Source of the DNA: Paraburkholderia podalyriae | Lineage (GTDB): Bacteria > Pseudomonadota > Gammaproteobacteria > Burkholderiales > Burkholderiaceae | Assembly (NCBI RefSeq): GCF_014397785.1 | Contig: NZ_VZQQ01000052.1 | Coordinates: 1 to 43,357 of the forward strand | Reading direction: 5' to 3' | DNA: 43,357 nt | In this document: one piece after another, positions 32,482 to 40,662 of the stretch | Layout: each line of letters starts with the position of its first letter | Numbering within the stretch: the first letter of the stretch is position 1 | The notes under the pieces: model-generated | What the model saw: the letters and a program-made list of their open reading frames with translations, nothing else | Databases searched by the model: none | What the model was told of the DNA's origin: nothing | Translations under genes and position numbers: made by a program

Positions 32482-34038
32482 TCACCATGCCAGCAGCGTC
32501 ATTCCCGCTCCGAGCACGCCGCCACAGACGACGCACGCCCACAATAGCCAGCGCGTGCGCCGGTATTCACGCGCGAGATCCGCGAGCAGCTGCGCATTCT
32601 GCTGCGGCGTGCCGGTGCGCTCGTGCCGCTGCAGATAGCGCACCGCCAGTTGTGGTACGCGCGGCAGCATATGCGCGAGATGCGGCACCTCCTGCGACAG
32701 CCGCTTGAGCCAGCCGCGATGACCGAGATCGCGTCGCGCGATATCGGCGAGCACGCCGCGCGCGATGTTCCAGGTATCGACGCCCGGATGCAGCGCCCGC
32801 GCGAGCATCTCTGCCTGCTGGAACGAGCGCTGCGCGGTCGCGAGCCGGCCCGGCACGTGGCCGTCGAACGGCTGCACGCCGTGCAGCAGATGATGAAACA
32901 GCGAACCCGCCGAGCGATCCTCGGGCGCCGCGGCGAAGTGCGCTTCGGCGCGCGTGCGCAACTCGGCTTCAAGGGTCTCGGCACGCGTGTCGGGCGGCAC
33001 GTGGCCGGCCTCGCGATGCATGTCGGCGAGCCGCCCGTAGTCCTGGTCGAAGAGGGCGGTCGCGCCGTGCACGAAGAACTCGCGCTCGTCGCTCGACAGC
33101 GTCGCCATGATCGAGAACTCCGCGAGCACGAGGCGCCCAAACGTGTCCGGCTCGATGCTGACGCGCACGCGGCGCGCATCGAGCGTCGCATGGAAGAAGC
33201 CATGCTCGAATGCCTGCTCGGTGACCACCTCGACGATATCCGCGGCGAGCGGTGCCAGCTTGATGCCGTGCGCGTGCAGGCCGGGCAGGTCGCTCGCGGG
33301 CAGCGTGTTGATGCGCTGCATCGTCAGCGTGTGGTCGGTGCATAGTTCCCAGATCACGTCCGGTACGACGATGCGCTTGTCGCCGTCGAAATGGTGGCCG
33401 GTCTGGCTCAGGTTTGCGGCTTCCGCGCGCAGGTCGAAGCGGCGCAGGATGTCGTCGGTGAAGCTTTGCGCGAGCGCGCGCAACTGCAGCCGGCGTGCGA
33501 CGCGCGACAGCTTTTCGAGCCAGCGCGCGACCCAGCGCAACAGCGCGAGTTCATCGCCGATCTGTTGCAACTGCCGCGCGCGCACGAGCTTGACCGCGAC
33601 TTCGTGGTGACCTTTGATCGGCACCGCGAGTCGGGCGAAATGGGTTTGCTCGGCAAAGCCGCTGCGTACCGGCTCGAGGTCGACCGCGCTGAACAACTCG
33701 GCGAGCGGCCGGCCGAAAGCGCGCGCCAAAGCCAGCGCGGAGTCATCCGGCGACAGCGGCACTTCCATGTGATCGATTGCATCCAGCGCGTCATGCAGCG
33801 TGCCGGTCGCGAGCTCCGGGCGCCCGGCGAGCGTCTGCGCAAAGCGGCTCGCGAGCGGACCGAGCGCCGGCAGCAGACCATGCAACTGCTCGCCGCTACG
33901 CTCCGACGCATGCACGCGGCCGATCAGCTCGATCATCCAGTGCAGTTTGTGGTCGGGTGGGGCGGCGAGCCAGATCAGGCGCGCGCCGTAACGCAGCGCG
34001 TGGAACAGCAGCAGTAGACGGCGAAACAGTGGCGGCAT
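32482..34038 (-). CDS. UbiB/ABC1-like protein with degenerate kinase motifs (pseudokinase)
   Basis: About 518 residues from ATG 34038. The layout follows UbiB/AarF: an N-terminal extension (LPALGPLASRFAQTLAGRPEL in place of the KxGQ motif), an ATP-lysine strand VAVKLVR (about 147-153), FDLRAEAANLSQ (about 201-212), then VVPDVIWELC. A single C-terminal membrane helix (WLLWACVVCGGVLGAGMTLL) closes the protein. The catalytic and metal-binding motifs, normally HADxHPGN and DxG, read FFHATLDARRVRV (about 281-293) and LAEFSIMATL (about 305-314). Key acidic and asparagine residues are therefore absent. Real UbiB supports ubiquinone biosynthesis; this paralogue is probably non-catalytic. The frame continues upstream to a TTG at 34131, but homology begins near 34038. 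Confidence 0.75.
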   Translation of the reverse strand: MPPLFRRLLLLFHALRYGARLIWLAAPPDHKLHWMIELIGRVHASERSGEQLHGLLPALGPLASRFAQTLAGRPELATGTLHDALDAIDHMEVPLSPDDSALALARAFGRPLAELFSAVDLEPVRSGFAEQTHFARLAVPIKGHHEVAVKLVRARQLQQIGDELALLRWVARWLEKLSRVARRLQLRALAQSFTDDILRRFDLRAEAANLSQTGHHFDGDKRIVVPDVIWELCTDHTLTMQRINTLPASDLPGLHAHGIKLAPLAADIVEVVTEQAFEHGFFHATLDARRVRVSIEPDTFGRLVLAEFSIMATLSSDEREFFVHGATALFDQDYGRLADMHREAGHVPPDTRAETLEAELRTRAEAHFAAAPEDRSAGSLFHHLLHGVQPFDGHVPGRLATAQRSFQQAEMLARALHPGVDTWNIARGVLADIARRDLGHRGWLKRLSQEVPHLAHMLPRVPQLAVRYLQRHERTGTPQQNAQLLADLAREYRRTRWLLWACVVCGGVLGAGMTLLAW

Positions 34039-34245
34039 CGGTGGTTCGGTTGACGGTCGAGGCGTTGTGCGCGGGACTCGGCTGGGCGGCGACGTTGCGC
34101 TCACCGCATGGTCGACGAGTCGAGCCGTCAAGGTTAGCAGGTCGGCGCCATGGCTGGCGGGTTCGCGCGCAACGGCGGTGCGAGGCGACGTGAGCGTGCC
34201 AACAGCGCGCCCTTAGCGCCGCCTGCTCACCAGCACCAACAACGT

Positions 34246-34266
34246 GTAATACGCGTAATACAATAC
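34246..34266. promoter_or_regulatory. GTAATAC direct repeats upstream of deoR-type gene
   Basis: GTAATAC occurs at 34246 and 34255 (9-bp period) with a third partial AATAC at 34262. They lie about 57-77 bp upstream of the DeoR-type start codon, between it and the divergent UbiB-like gene. A possible binding site for the regulator. Confidence 0.35.
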
Positions 34267-34322
34267 GGCGGCCTTCCTCAACCACGGCGAAACTCAAGCG
34301 TGCCGGTTTCCGGTCTTCACAG

Positions 34323-35078
34323 ATGCTCGCAGAACAACGTCATCAATACATCCTCGCGCAAGTCGCAAAGAACGGCGCGCTGTCGGTCGCCGAACTGGTG
34401 CGCGAACTGAACGTATCGCGCGAAACGATCCGCCGCGATCTCAATGCGCTGGCCGGCCGCGGCCTGCTCGTGACGACGCACGGCGGCGCCTTGTCGAGCG
34501 ATCGGCGCGAGCCCGATCTCGATACCCGCGAAACCGAAAATGCCGGCGCGAAGCGCGCGATCGGCGAGCGCGCGGCCGAGTTCGTGCCGGACGGGGCGTC
34601 GCTGATCATCGATTCGGGCAGCACCACGCAGGCGGTAGCGCGGGCGCTGCTCGACCGGCATCGGCTGACGGTCTACACGAACGACTGGCGCATCGCGCTG
34701 CTGCTCGGCCGGCGCAACGACAATCGCGTGACGCTGCTCGGCGGCGAGCTGTCCGATATCGAGGACGCCACCTTCGGCCTCGACACCGTGCAGCAGCTGA
34801 CGCAATACCACGCCGATTTTGCGTTCATCGGCGCGGGCGGGATTTCACCCGACGGCTATCTGACCGACTACAGCCGCATGGCGGCCGAAGTGCGCAGCCG
34901 CATGATCGCCGCGGCCGACATGGTGTTGATCGTCGCCGATCATTCGAAGTTCGGACGTGTGACGCCGGTGCGCATCAACGGCATCGAGTCGGCGCGTTAT
35001 CTGGTCACGGAGCTCGCGCCCGAGCGCACGCTCGGCAAGACGATCACCGCGCATGGCCCCGAGATTCTGATCGCATGA
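34323..35078 (+). CDS. DeoR/GlpR-family transcriptional regulator
   Basis: 251 residues. An N-terminal DeoR helix-turn-helix (RHQYILAQVAKNG, then VAELVRELNVSRETIRRDLNAL, residues about 6-57) is followed by the sugar-phosphate-sensing DeoR C-terminal domain (about 75-235) with IDSGSTTQAVARAL and FIGAGGISPDGYLTDY. Such repressors respond to phosphorylated metabolites. It stands upstream of the phosphonate transporter genes on the same strand, 613 bp away. It may regulate that cluster, the divergent UbiB-like gene or itself; GTAATAC repeats lie just upstream. The target is not determined. Confidence 0.92.
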   Translation: MLAEQRHQYILAQVAKNGALSVAELVRELNVSRETIRRDLNALAGRGLLVTTHGGALSSDRREPDLDTRETENAGAKRAIGERAAEFVPDGASLIIDSGSTTQAVARALLDRHRLTVYTNDWRIALLLGRRNDNRVTLLGGELSDIEDATFGLDTVQQLTQYHADFAFIGAGGISPDGYLTDYSRMAAEVRSRMIAAADMVLIVADHSKFGRVTPVRINGIESARYLVTELAPERTLGKTITAHGPEILIA

Positions 35079-35691
35079 GATGGCCAGGTGGGGCGGTCTC
35101 GGCCGCGTTCTTATGCCACTCGTTCTGAGCGCCATTGCGCACCCGCCAAAATCTAAGTAAAAAAAGCTGCGGGTTTCGCTTCAGGTTCCGCACTGCGCAG
35201 GCCCCCGAGCATGGCCAGCGCGACACGCGAGTCCCGCGTCCGCGAGCACCGCACCGCCCGCCGCCGCCGCCGGCGCACCCTCCGCAATTTCTCCGACGCA
35301 TCGTGCATACATCGTCATTTTCGCCATGTACGATCCACACCGTATCGGCGCGCGGCGCTTCGCTTTTGCGTGGCGCGGCGAGGTCTATCGGTTGGCCTGA
35401 ATTGGCAAATTGTGTCTTTTTTTGGAATTCGGCAAAATGGTCACGGCCTTGTCATCGAAACTTGTGATTCTTGCCGTGCCCGTTCAGGCGCGGCAGGCGG
35501 CGCGGGGTCGTAGGCGGCTGTCAGTCAGGCTGGGCGAGTAGCGGCAAAGTTGTCGGCAATCTGCAATCCACGACAGACCGGCGCGGCAACCGCAGCGGGC
35601 AACACGCAAGCGGCGCGTGCCGCCGTTCAATCACTACAGGTATGGGTTATCCCCGACCGTCTGGTTTTTAGCCTTTCGGAGAGAGAGCGAC
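35079..35691. other. Intergenic region before the phosphonate transporter genes
   Basis: These 613 bp between the DeoR-type gene and phnS hold no gene I can support; frames here have no domain and no plausible start. An A/T-rich stretch with T7 (about 35400-35450) is the likeliest promoter area. A CTGTCA element at about 35519 recalls half of a Pho box, but no second properly spaced half is present. Confidence 0.45.
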
Positions 35692-36783
35692 ATGAAAACG
35701 ACGAATTCCATTCACGCCGCGGCCGGTCTCGCGCGCAAACTGCTGCCGGCGCTCGTCGCCGCGGCGGCGTTCGGTGGTGCCGCGATGCAGGCTCATGCGG
35801 CCGACGCCGTCGTGCTGTACACGGCCGACGGCCTCGAAAATCTGTACAAGGATGTGCTGCCCGCCTTCGAAAAGAAGGAAGGCGTGAAGGTCAATATCGT
35901 CACGGCGGGTAGCGGCGAAGTCGTGAACCGCGCGACCATCGAGAAGGATCAGCCGAAGGCCGACGTGCTCGTCACGCTGCCGCCGTTCATCCAGCAGGCC
36001 GACCAGAGCGGTCTGCTGCAGGCGTACCAGAGCGCCAACTACAAGAACGTGCCGGCCATCGCGAAGGCGCCGAACGGCGCGTGGGCGACCTTCGTGAACA
36101 ACTACTTCTCGTTCGCGATCAACCCGGAAGTCACGAAGACCGAGCCCAAGACGTTCGCGGACCTGCTGCACCCGGACTTCAGCGGCAAGGTCGCGTATTC
36201 GAATCCGGCGACCGCCGGCGACGGTATGGCGGTGATCATCCTGACTTCGTCGCTGATGGGCGAAGACCAGGCGTTCGACTTTCTGAAGAAGCTCGAGCAG
36301 AGCGCCAAGTTCCACACCAAGGGCACGGGCTATCTCGACGTGCTGCTTTCGCGTAATGAGATCGCGGTCGCCAACGGCGATCTGCAGATGGATCTCGACG
36401 ACGCGGCCAACGGCGGACTGTCGCTGAAGCCGGTGTTCCTCGCCGCCGCCCCCGGCGGTCAGCCGACCACGTTCCAGCTGCCGTACGCGATCGGGCTGAT
36501 CAAGAACGGCCCGAACCAGGCCGAGGGCAAGAAGCTGATCGACTATCTGATGTCGACCGAAGTGCAGTCGAAGGTGCCGGACATCTTCGGCATTCCGGGG
36601 CGCAGCGACGTGCCGCTCGCGGGCAAGAACGGCGAAGCGGTCAAGCAGGCGATCAGCGGCGTCAAGCTGATTCCGGTTGACTGGAACCACGTGATGGCGA
36701 AGAAGGCCGACTGGACCGCCCGTTGGAAGAGCGACGTGATCGGTTCGTCGGGCAAACAGACCGAAGTGGTCAAGCCGAAGTAA
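35692..36783 (+). CDS. phnS: Periplasmic binding protein of a 2-aminoethylphosphonate-type ABC transporter
   Basis: 363 residues. A signal peptide ends near AHAADAVVLYTADG. The mature protein is a type II periplasmic binding protein of the iron/phosphonate class (LYKDVLPAFEKKEGVKV, AGSGEVVNRATIEK, FGIPGRSDVPL). GGAGAGAG precedes ATG 35692. Assignment to aminoethylphosphonate rests on the family resemblance plus the downstream ATPase, two permeases, PhnA and the PhnZ-like protein. Fe3+ or spermidine/putrescine binding proteins are the nearest alternatives. A large hairpin follows the stop codon, as is common after binding-protein genes. Confidence 0.85.
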   Translation: MKTTNSIHAAAGLARKLLPALVAAAAFGGAAMQAHAADAVVLYTADGLENLYKDVLPAFEKKEGVKVNIVTAGSGEVVNRATIEKDQPKADVLVTLPPFIQQADQSGLLQAYQSANYKNVPAIAKAPNGAWATFVNNYFSFAINPEVTKTEPKTFADLLHPDFSGKVAYSNPATAGDGMAVIILTSSLMGEDQAFDFLKKLEQSAKFHTKGTGYLDVLLSRNEIAVANGDLQMDLDDAANGGLSLKPVFLAAAPGGQPTTFQLPYAIGLIKNGPNQAEGKKLIDYLMSTEVQSKVPDIFGIPGRSDVPLAGKNGEAVKQAISGVKLIPVDWNHVMAKKADWTARWKSDVIGSSGKQTEVVKPK

Positions 36784-36791
36784 GTCGATTC

Positions 36792-36826
36792 AGGCGGCGC
36801 TTCGCGCGTAGTGCGCGGCGCCGCCT
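36792..36826 (+). terminator. Intercistronic stem-loop between phnS and phnT
   Basis: AGGCGGCGC (36792-36800) and GCGCCGCCT (36818-36826) pair perfectly, and the 17-nt loop contains a further CGCGC/GTGCGCG pairing. No T-run follows. It more likely limits downstream expression or protects the 3' end of phnS mRNA than fully terminates. Confidence 0.6.
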
Positions 36827-36856
36827 CAGCATTGATTCTGTTGGAGGACGACCCCG

Positions 36857-37957
36857 GTGAATACGGCCAGTCTCGCTCACCCAACTGCGCCTGGCGCTCC
36901 GCTGGATGCGCTCGACGCCGCGCGTGCGGACGCGCCGGGCGGCGTGCAGATCGATCACCTGACGGTCCGCTTCGGCGCGCGCACGGTGCTTGACGATCTG
37001 TCGTTGACCATCGAGCGCGGCGAGTTGCTCACCGTGCTCGGCCGCAGCGGCTGCGGCAAGACCACCTTGCTGCGCTTCATCGCGGGCTTTATCGAGGCCG
37101 ACGGTCTGGCCGGCACGCTGACGGTGGCCGGCCGCGATCTGACGCACGTGCCGCCGCACAAGCGCAATCTCGGTCTGCTGTTCCAGAGCTACGCGCTGTT
37201 TCCGCACCTGACGGTATTCGAGAACGTCGCGTTCGGTTTGCGCGCACGGCGGATTCCGTCACGCGACGTCGCGCGCCGCGTCGCCGACGCGCTAAAGCTC
37301 GTACAACTCGGCGACGCCGGTCACGTGATGCCAGCGCAACTGTCGGGCGGCATGCAGCAGCGCGTGGCGCTCGCCCGCGCGCTCGTGATCGAGCCGGACG
37401 TGCTGTTGCTCGACGAACCGCTGTCCGCGCTCGACGCCAATCTGCGCGCGTCGGTGCGCTCTGAACTGAAGGCGCTGCATGAGCGCCTGCCGAATCTGAC
37501 GATCATCTGCGTGACGCACGATCAGGACGACGCGCTCGTGCTGTCCGACCGCACGCTGCTGATGCGTGATGGCCGTATCGCGCAACTCGGCACGCCGCAG
37601 CAGCTGTACGACACGCCGGCCGACGGCTTCGTCGCGCGTTACCTCGGCGCGGCCAATCTGCTGCCGCCGCAGGTCGCGTTCGGTATGGACGACGCGCGCT
37701 ACAACGAACGCGAACGTGTCGCGTGTCTGCGTCCGGAGGCGCTGCGCATCGTGCCGCCCGGAGAAGGGCAGGTGCACGGCGCGATCGCGTCGGTCGAATG
37801 GTATGGCGCGGCCTTGTCGGTATCGGTCGTGCTCGATGCGCTGCCGAACGACCCTGTGCTCGTCACGATGCAGCGCGGTCACGGCGTGACGCCGGAGAAG
37901 GCCGCGCGTGTTTCCCTGCGTTACGAGGCTGACGATGTCGTCCTTATCAAGCCCTGA
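36857..37957 (+). CDS. phnT: ABC transporter ATPase, 2-aminoethylphosphonate type
   Basis: 366 residues, GTG start at 36857 with TTGGAGGA upstream. The Walker A motif GRSGCGKTT is at 62-70, the signature is LSGGMQQRVALARAL, Walker B is VLLLDEPLSALD, and the switch histidine is in VTHDQDDA. A C-terminal TOBE-like domain (about 280-366) is present, as in importers for polyamines, iron and phosphonates. It overlaps the next gene by 23 bp, indicating translational coupling with the permease. Confidence 0.9.
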   Translation: MNTASLAHPTAPGAPLDALDAARADAPGGVQIDHLTVRFGARTVLDDLSLTIERGELLTVLGRSGCGKTTLLRFIAGFIEADGLAGTLTVAGRDLTHVPPHKRNLGLLFQSYALFPHLTVFENVAFGLRARRIPSRDVARRVADALKLVQLGDAGHVMPAQLSGGMQQRVALARALVIEPDVLLLDEPLSALDANLRASVRSELKALHERLPNLTIICVTHDQDDALVLSDRTLLMRDGRIAQLGTPQQLYDTPADGFVARYLGAANLLPPQVAFGMDDARYNERERVACLRPEALRIVPPGEGQVHGAIASVEWYGAALSVSVVLDALPNDPVLVTMQRGHGVTPEKAARVSLRYEADDVVLIKP

Positions 37958-38894
37958 CACGCCTGATCCGCTCGGCCTTGCCGTGCAAGCGGAGGCCGAC
38001 GCCGCCGCGCGCCGTCTCGCGAGCGCCGCGGCGCATGCGGCCGCCGTGAAGCGGCGTGAGCGCCTCGCGCAATGGCATCTGCTGTTCATTGCGGTCGTGG
38101 TGCTCGGACCGCTCGTCATTTATCCGCTCGTGCGGCTCGTGATGCTGAGTCTGACCGACGCGCATGGCCTCTCGGGCCACGCGTACGCGACGTTCTTCAG
38201 CAACCCCGAAACGCGCGGCGTGATCGGCACCACGCTCGGCATCCTGTTTGCGAGCGCGAGCCTCGCTTCCCTGCTCGGCGTGGCGCTTGCGTCGCTGCTG
38301 TTCTTCAAGCCGTTTCCGGGCGCGCGCATGGTCACGCGCTTTCTCGAATTGTTCGTCGCGTTTCCGTCGTTTCTGGTCGCGTTCACGCTGATCTTTCTGT
38401 ACGGCTCGCAGGGCTCGGTCAGCATCGGGCTGCAGCGGCTGTTCAACCTGCAGGCGCCGCCGCTCGATTTCCTGTTCGGCATCGGCGGCGTGATTCTCGC
38501 GGAAGTCGTGTTCTATACGCCGTTCGTCGTGCGTCCGACGTTGGCATCGTTCGCGTTGCTCGACCAGCGGCTGATCGAAGCCGCGCGCAGTCTCGGCGCG
38601 AACGGCCTGATGGTCGCGTTCAAGGTGATCCTGCCGCTCGCGTGGCCGGGTATCGCGGCAGGCACGATCCTGTGTTTTCTGCTGACGCTCAACGAGTTCG
38701 GCATTCTGCTGGTGCTCGGCAGCGCGCATCTGATCACGCTGCCGGTCGCGATCTATAGCGCCGCCACCGTCGATCTCGATCTGCCGACCGCCGCCGCCGG
38801 CGCGGTCGTGATGCTGCTGATGTCGTTGTCGCTGTACGCGTTGTACCGGCGCGTCAATAGTCGCAAGGTGAAAGGAGCCGGTCATGGCCGTTGA
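37935..38894 (+). CDS. phnU: ABC transporter permease, 2-aminoethylphosphonate type
   Basis: 319 residues from ATG 37935, chosen over a frame start at 37908 because GAGG lies 8-10 nt upstream. A cytoplasmic N-terminal region of about 45 residues precedes six membrane helices. The binding-protein-dependent permease (EAA) motif is EAARSLGANGLMVAFKVILPLAWPGI near residue 215. It overlaps phnT and, by 11 bp, phnV. It forms the inner-membrane channel together with PhnV. Confidence 0.88.
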   Translation: MSSLSSPDTPDPLGLAVQAEADAAARRLASAAAHAAAVKRRERLAQWHLLFIAVVVLGPLVIYPLVRLVMLSLTDAHGLSGHAYATFFSNPETRGVIGTTLGILFASASLASLLGVALASLLFFKPFPGARMVTRFLELFVAFPSFLVAFTLIFLYGSQGSVSIGLQRLFNLQAPPLDFLFGIGGVILAEVVFYTPFVVRPTLASFALLDQRLIEAARSLGANGLMVAFKVILPLAWPGIAAGTILCFLLTLNEFGILLVLGSAHLITLPVAIYSAATVDLDLPTAAAGAVVMLLMSLSLYALYRRVNSRKVKGAGHGR

Positions 38895-39747
38895 ACTCGA
38901 TCCGACCGTGCTGCCGGTCATGCACAAGAAGGGCCGGCCGGTGCGGCACGGCTTCGCGGTGCGTGTGTTGGGCAGTCTGTTTCTCGGCTTCGCCGCGCTG
39001 CTGTGCTTCTGGCTGTTCGTGCTGCCGGTGCTGGTGGTTGCGCTGTCGAGCGTCGCCTCACACTGGTCCGGCACGATTCTGCCGGACGGTTTCAGCATGC
39101 GCTGGTTCGAGCGCCTCGGTTCGAGCGACTTCGACGCGCTGACGACCAGCCTCGAAGTCGGCATGGGCGTCGCGGTGCTCGGCACGATCCTCGGTTTGTG
39201 GCTCGCGCTCGCGCTCGAAGGACGGGACCGCCGCGGTCTCGGCGCCGTCGTCGATACGATCGCGATGATGCCCAACGGCGTGCCGAGCGTGGTGCTCGGC
39301 CTCGCGGTGCTGATCGCGTATCACAAGCGGCCGCTCGATCTATCGAGCTCGGCGGCGATCGTCGTGTTCGTGCAGCTCGCGCTGGTGCTGCCGTTCTGCT
39401 ACCGCTGCGCGGCCGCCGCGCTGCGTCCCGAGCTGACCGTGCTGCGCGAAGCGGCCGCGAGCCTTGGAGCGCCGCCGTCGATGGTGCTGCGCCGCGTCGT
39501 GTTGCCGCAACTGGTGCCGGCGATCCGCGCGAGTCTCGCGCTCGGCTTTGCGCTTTCGCTCGGCGAACTGGGCGCGACGCTGACCGTGTATCCGCCGGGC
39601 TTCGCGACGGTGCCAATCGTCGTCGTCGGGCAGGTGGAGCGCGGCTATTACCTGCCGGCTTCCGCGCTGTCGCTGATTCTGCTGCTGGTGTCGCTGGTCG
39701 CGCTGCTGTTGATCGCGGCGCGCGCTCCCCGCCGCCGGATCGACTGA
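38884..39747 (+). CDS. phnV: ABC transporter permease, 2-aminoethylphosphonate type
   Basis: 287 residues with six membrane helices and the EAA motif LREAAASLGAPPSMVLRRVVLPQLVPAI near residue 195. AAAGGAG precedes ATG 38884, which overlaps the end of phnU. It is the second permease of the importer. The following gene is a GntR regulator on the same strand 94 bp on. Confidence 0.88.
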   Translation: MAVELDPTVLPVMHKKGRPVRHGFAVRVLGSLFLGFAALLCFWLFVLPVLVVALSSVASHWSGTILPDGFSMRWFERLGSSDFDALTTSLEVGMGVAVLGTILGLWLALALEGRDRRGLGAVVDTIAMMPNGVPSVVLGLAVLIAYHKRPLDLSSSAAIVVFVQLALVLPFCYRCAAAALRPELTVLREAAASLGAPPSMVLRRVVLPQLVPAIRASLALGFALSLGELGATLTVYPPGFATVPIVVVGQVERGYYLPASALSLILLLVSLVALLLIAARAPRRRID

Positions 39748-39841
39748 CCCGTCCGACCCGACTGACCGCCGGGCGATTTTCGTGATCTGGTGCACGCACG
39801 TCAACCAGTTGGCGTCGATCGATGTGGCGAAATGTGTCAAA

Positions 39842-40570
39842 ATGACTGACTATATGCACTCAGCTTCCGTCGATCCGATCGAGGTCGTGCGCCGCCACTC
39901 GCTGACGACGCTGGTGCGCGACGAGATCGAGCGGCATATCGTCGACGGCTCGCTGGCGCCGGGCGAGAAGCTCAATGAAGCCGACTGGGCGGCGCGGCTG
40001 CGGGTGTCGCGCGGGCCGGTGCGCGAGGCGTTTCGCGCGCTAGAGCAGGCGGGGCTGGTGCGCACCGTGAAGAATCGCGGCGTGTTCGTGCGGACGGTGT
40101 CGCTCGCGGAGGCGGACGAGATTTACGCGGTCCGCGCGGTGCTCGAAGAGGCGGCGTGCCGGATGCTGGCCGCGCGCATCGACGCGGGCAAGCTCGCGGT
40201 GCTGCGCGACTGGGTCGACGCGATGCGCGCCGCGCTCGCGTCGCACGATCACGATGCGTATGCGCGCGCGAACGTCGCGTTTCACGATGCGCTCGTCGCG
40301 GCGGCGGGCAATTCGAAGTTGTACGACACGTATCGCCGGCTCGTCAGCGAGTTGAAGCTGTTTCGGCGAGCGGCGCTGGTCGTGCAGGGCGACGCGATGG
40401 CGCATTCGCTGGCCGAGCATCGCGCGATTCTGACCGCGCTTGCGTCGCGCGATGCCGAGCAGGCCGCACAGTTGATGCGCGCGCATGCGGCCTGTGCGGT
40501 GGCGGGCGATGCGGTGCACGAGCGACGCATCCCGGCGGCCGCGGGCGCGGCTCGCTCGCGCGGGCGATGA
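39842..40570 (+). CDS. GntR-family (FadR/FCD subgroup) regulator of the phosphonate cluster
   Basis: 242 residues from ATG 39842 (an alternative ATG lies at 39854; neither has a strong Shine-Dalgarno). The N-terminal winged helix-turn-helix includes LVRDEIERHIVDGSLAPGEKLNE and RVSRGPVREAFRALEQAGLV. The C-terminal FCD helical domain follows, with the metal/effector histidines in ANVAFHDALVAAAG and SLAEHRAIL. It lies between transporter and PhnA, so local regulation by a phosphonate or its product is likely. This is inference. Confidence 0.9.
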   Translation: MTDYMHSASVDPIEVVRRHSLTTLVRDEIERHIVDGSLAPGEKLNEADWAARLRVSRGPVREAFRALEQAGLVRTVKNRGVFVRTVSLAEADEIYAVRAVLEEAACRMLAARIDAGKLAVLRDWVDAMRAALASHDHDAYARANVAFHDALVAAAGNSKLYDTYRRLVSELKLFRRAALVVQGDAMAHSLAEHRAILTALASRDAEQAAQLMRAHAACAVAGDAVHERRIPAAAGAARSRGR

Positions 40571-40662
40571 CGCTGCGGCGAACGCTTCGGCAACACGACC
40601 CGCGAACGGACGACAGGCGATCAAACCTTGACAGTGACAACCCTGTAATGGAAAAGCACGCG

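Noticed and set aside
35519..35540. Possible Pho box upstream of phnS
   Set aside because: Only one CTGTCA element is clear; the second half at 11-bp spacing is absent, so the match is no better than chance.
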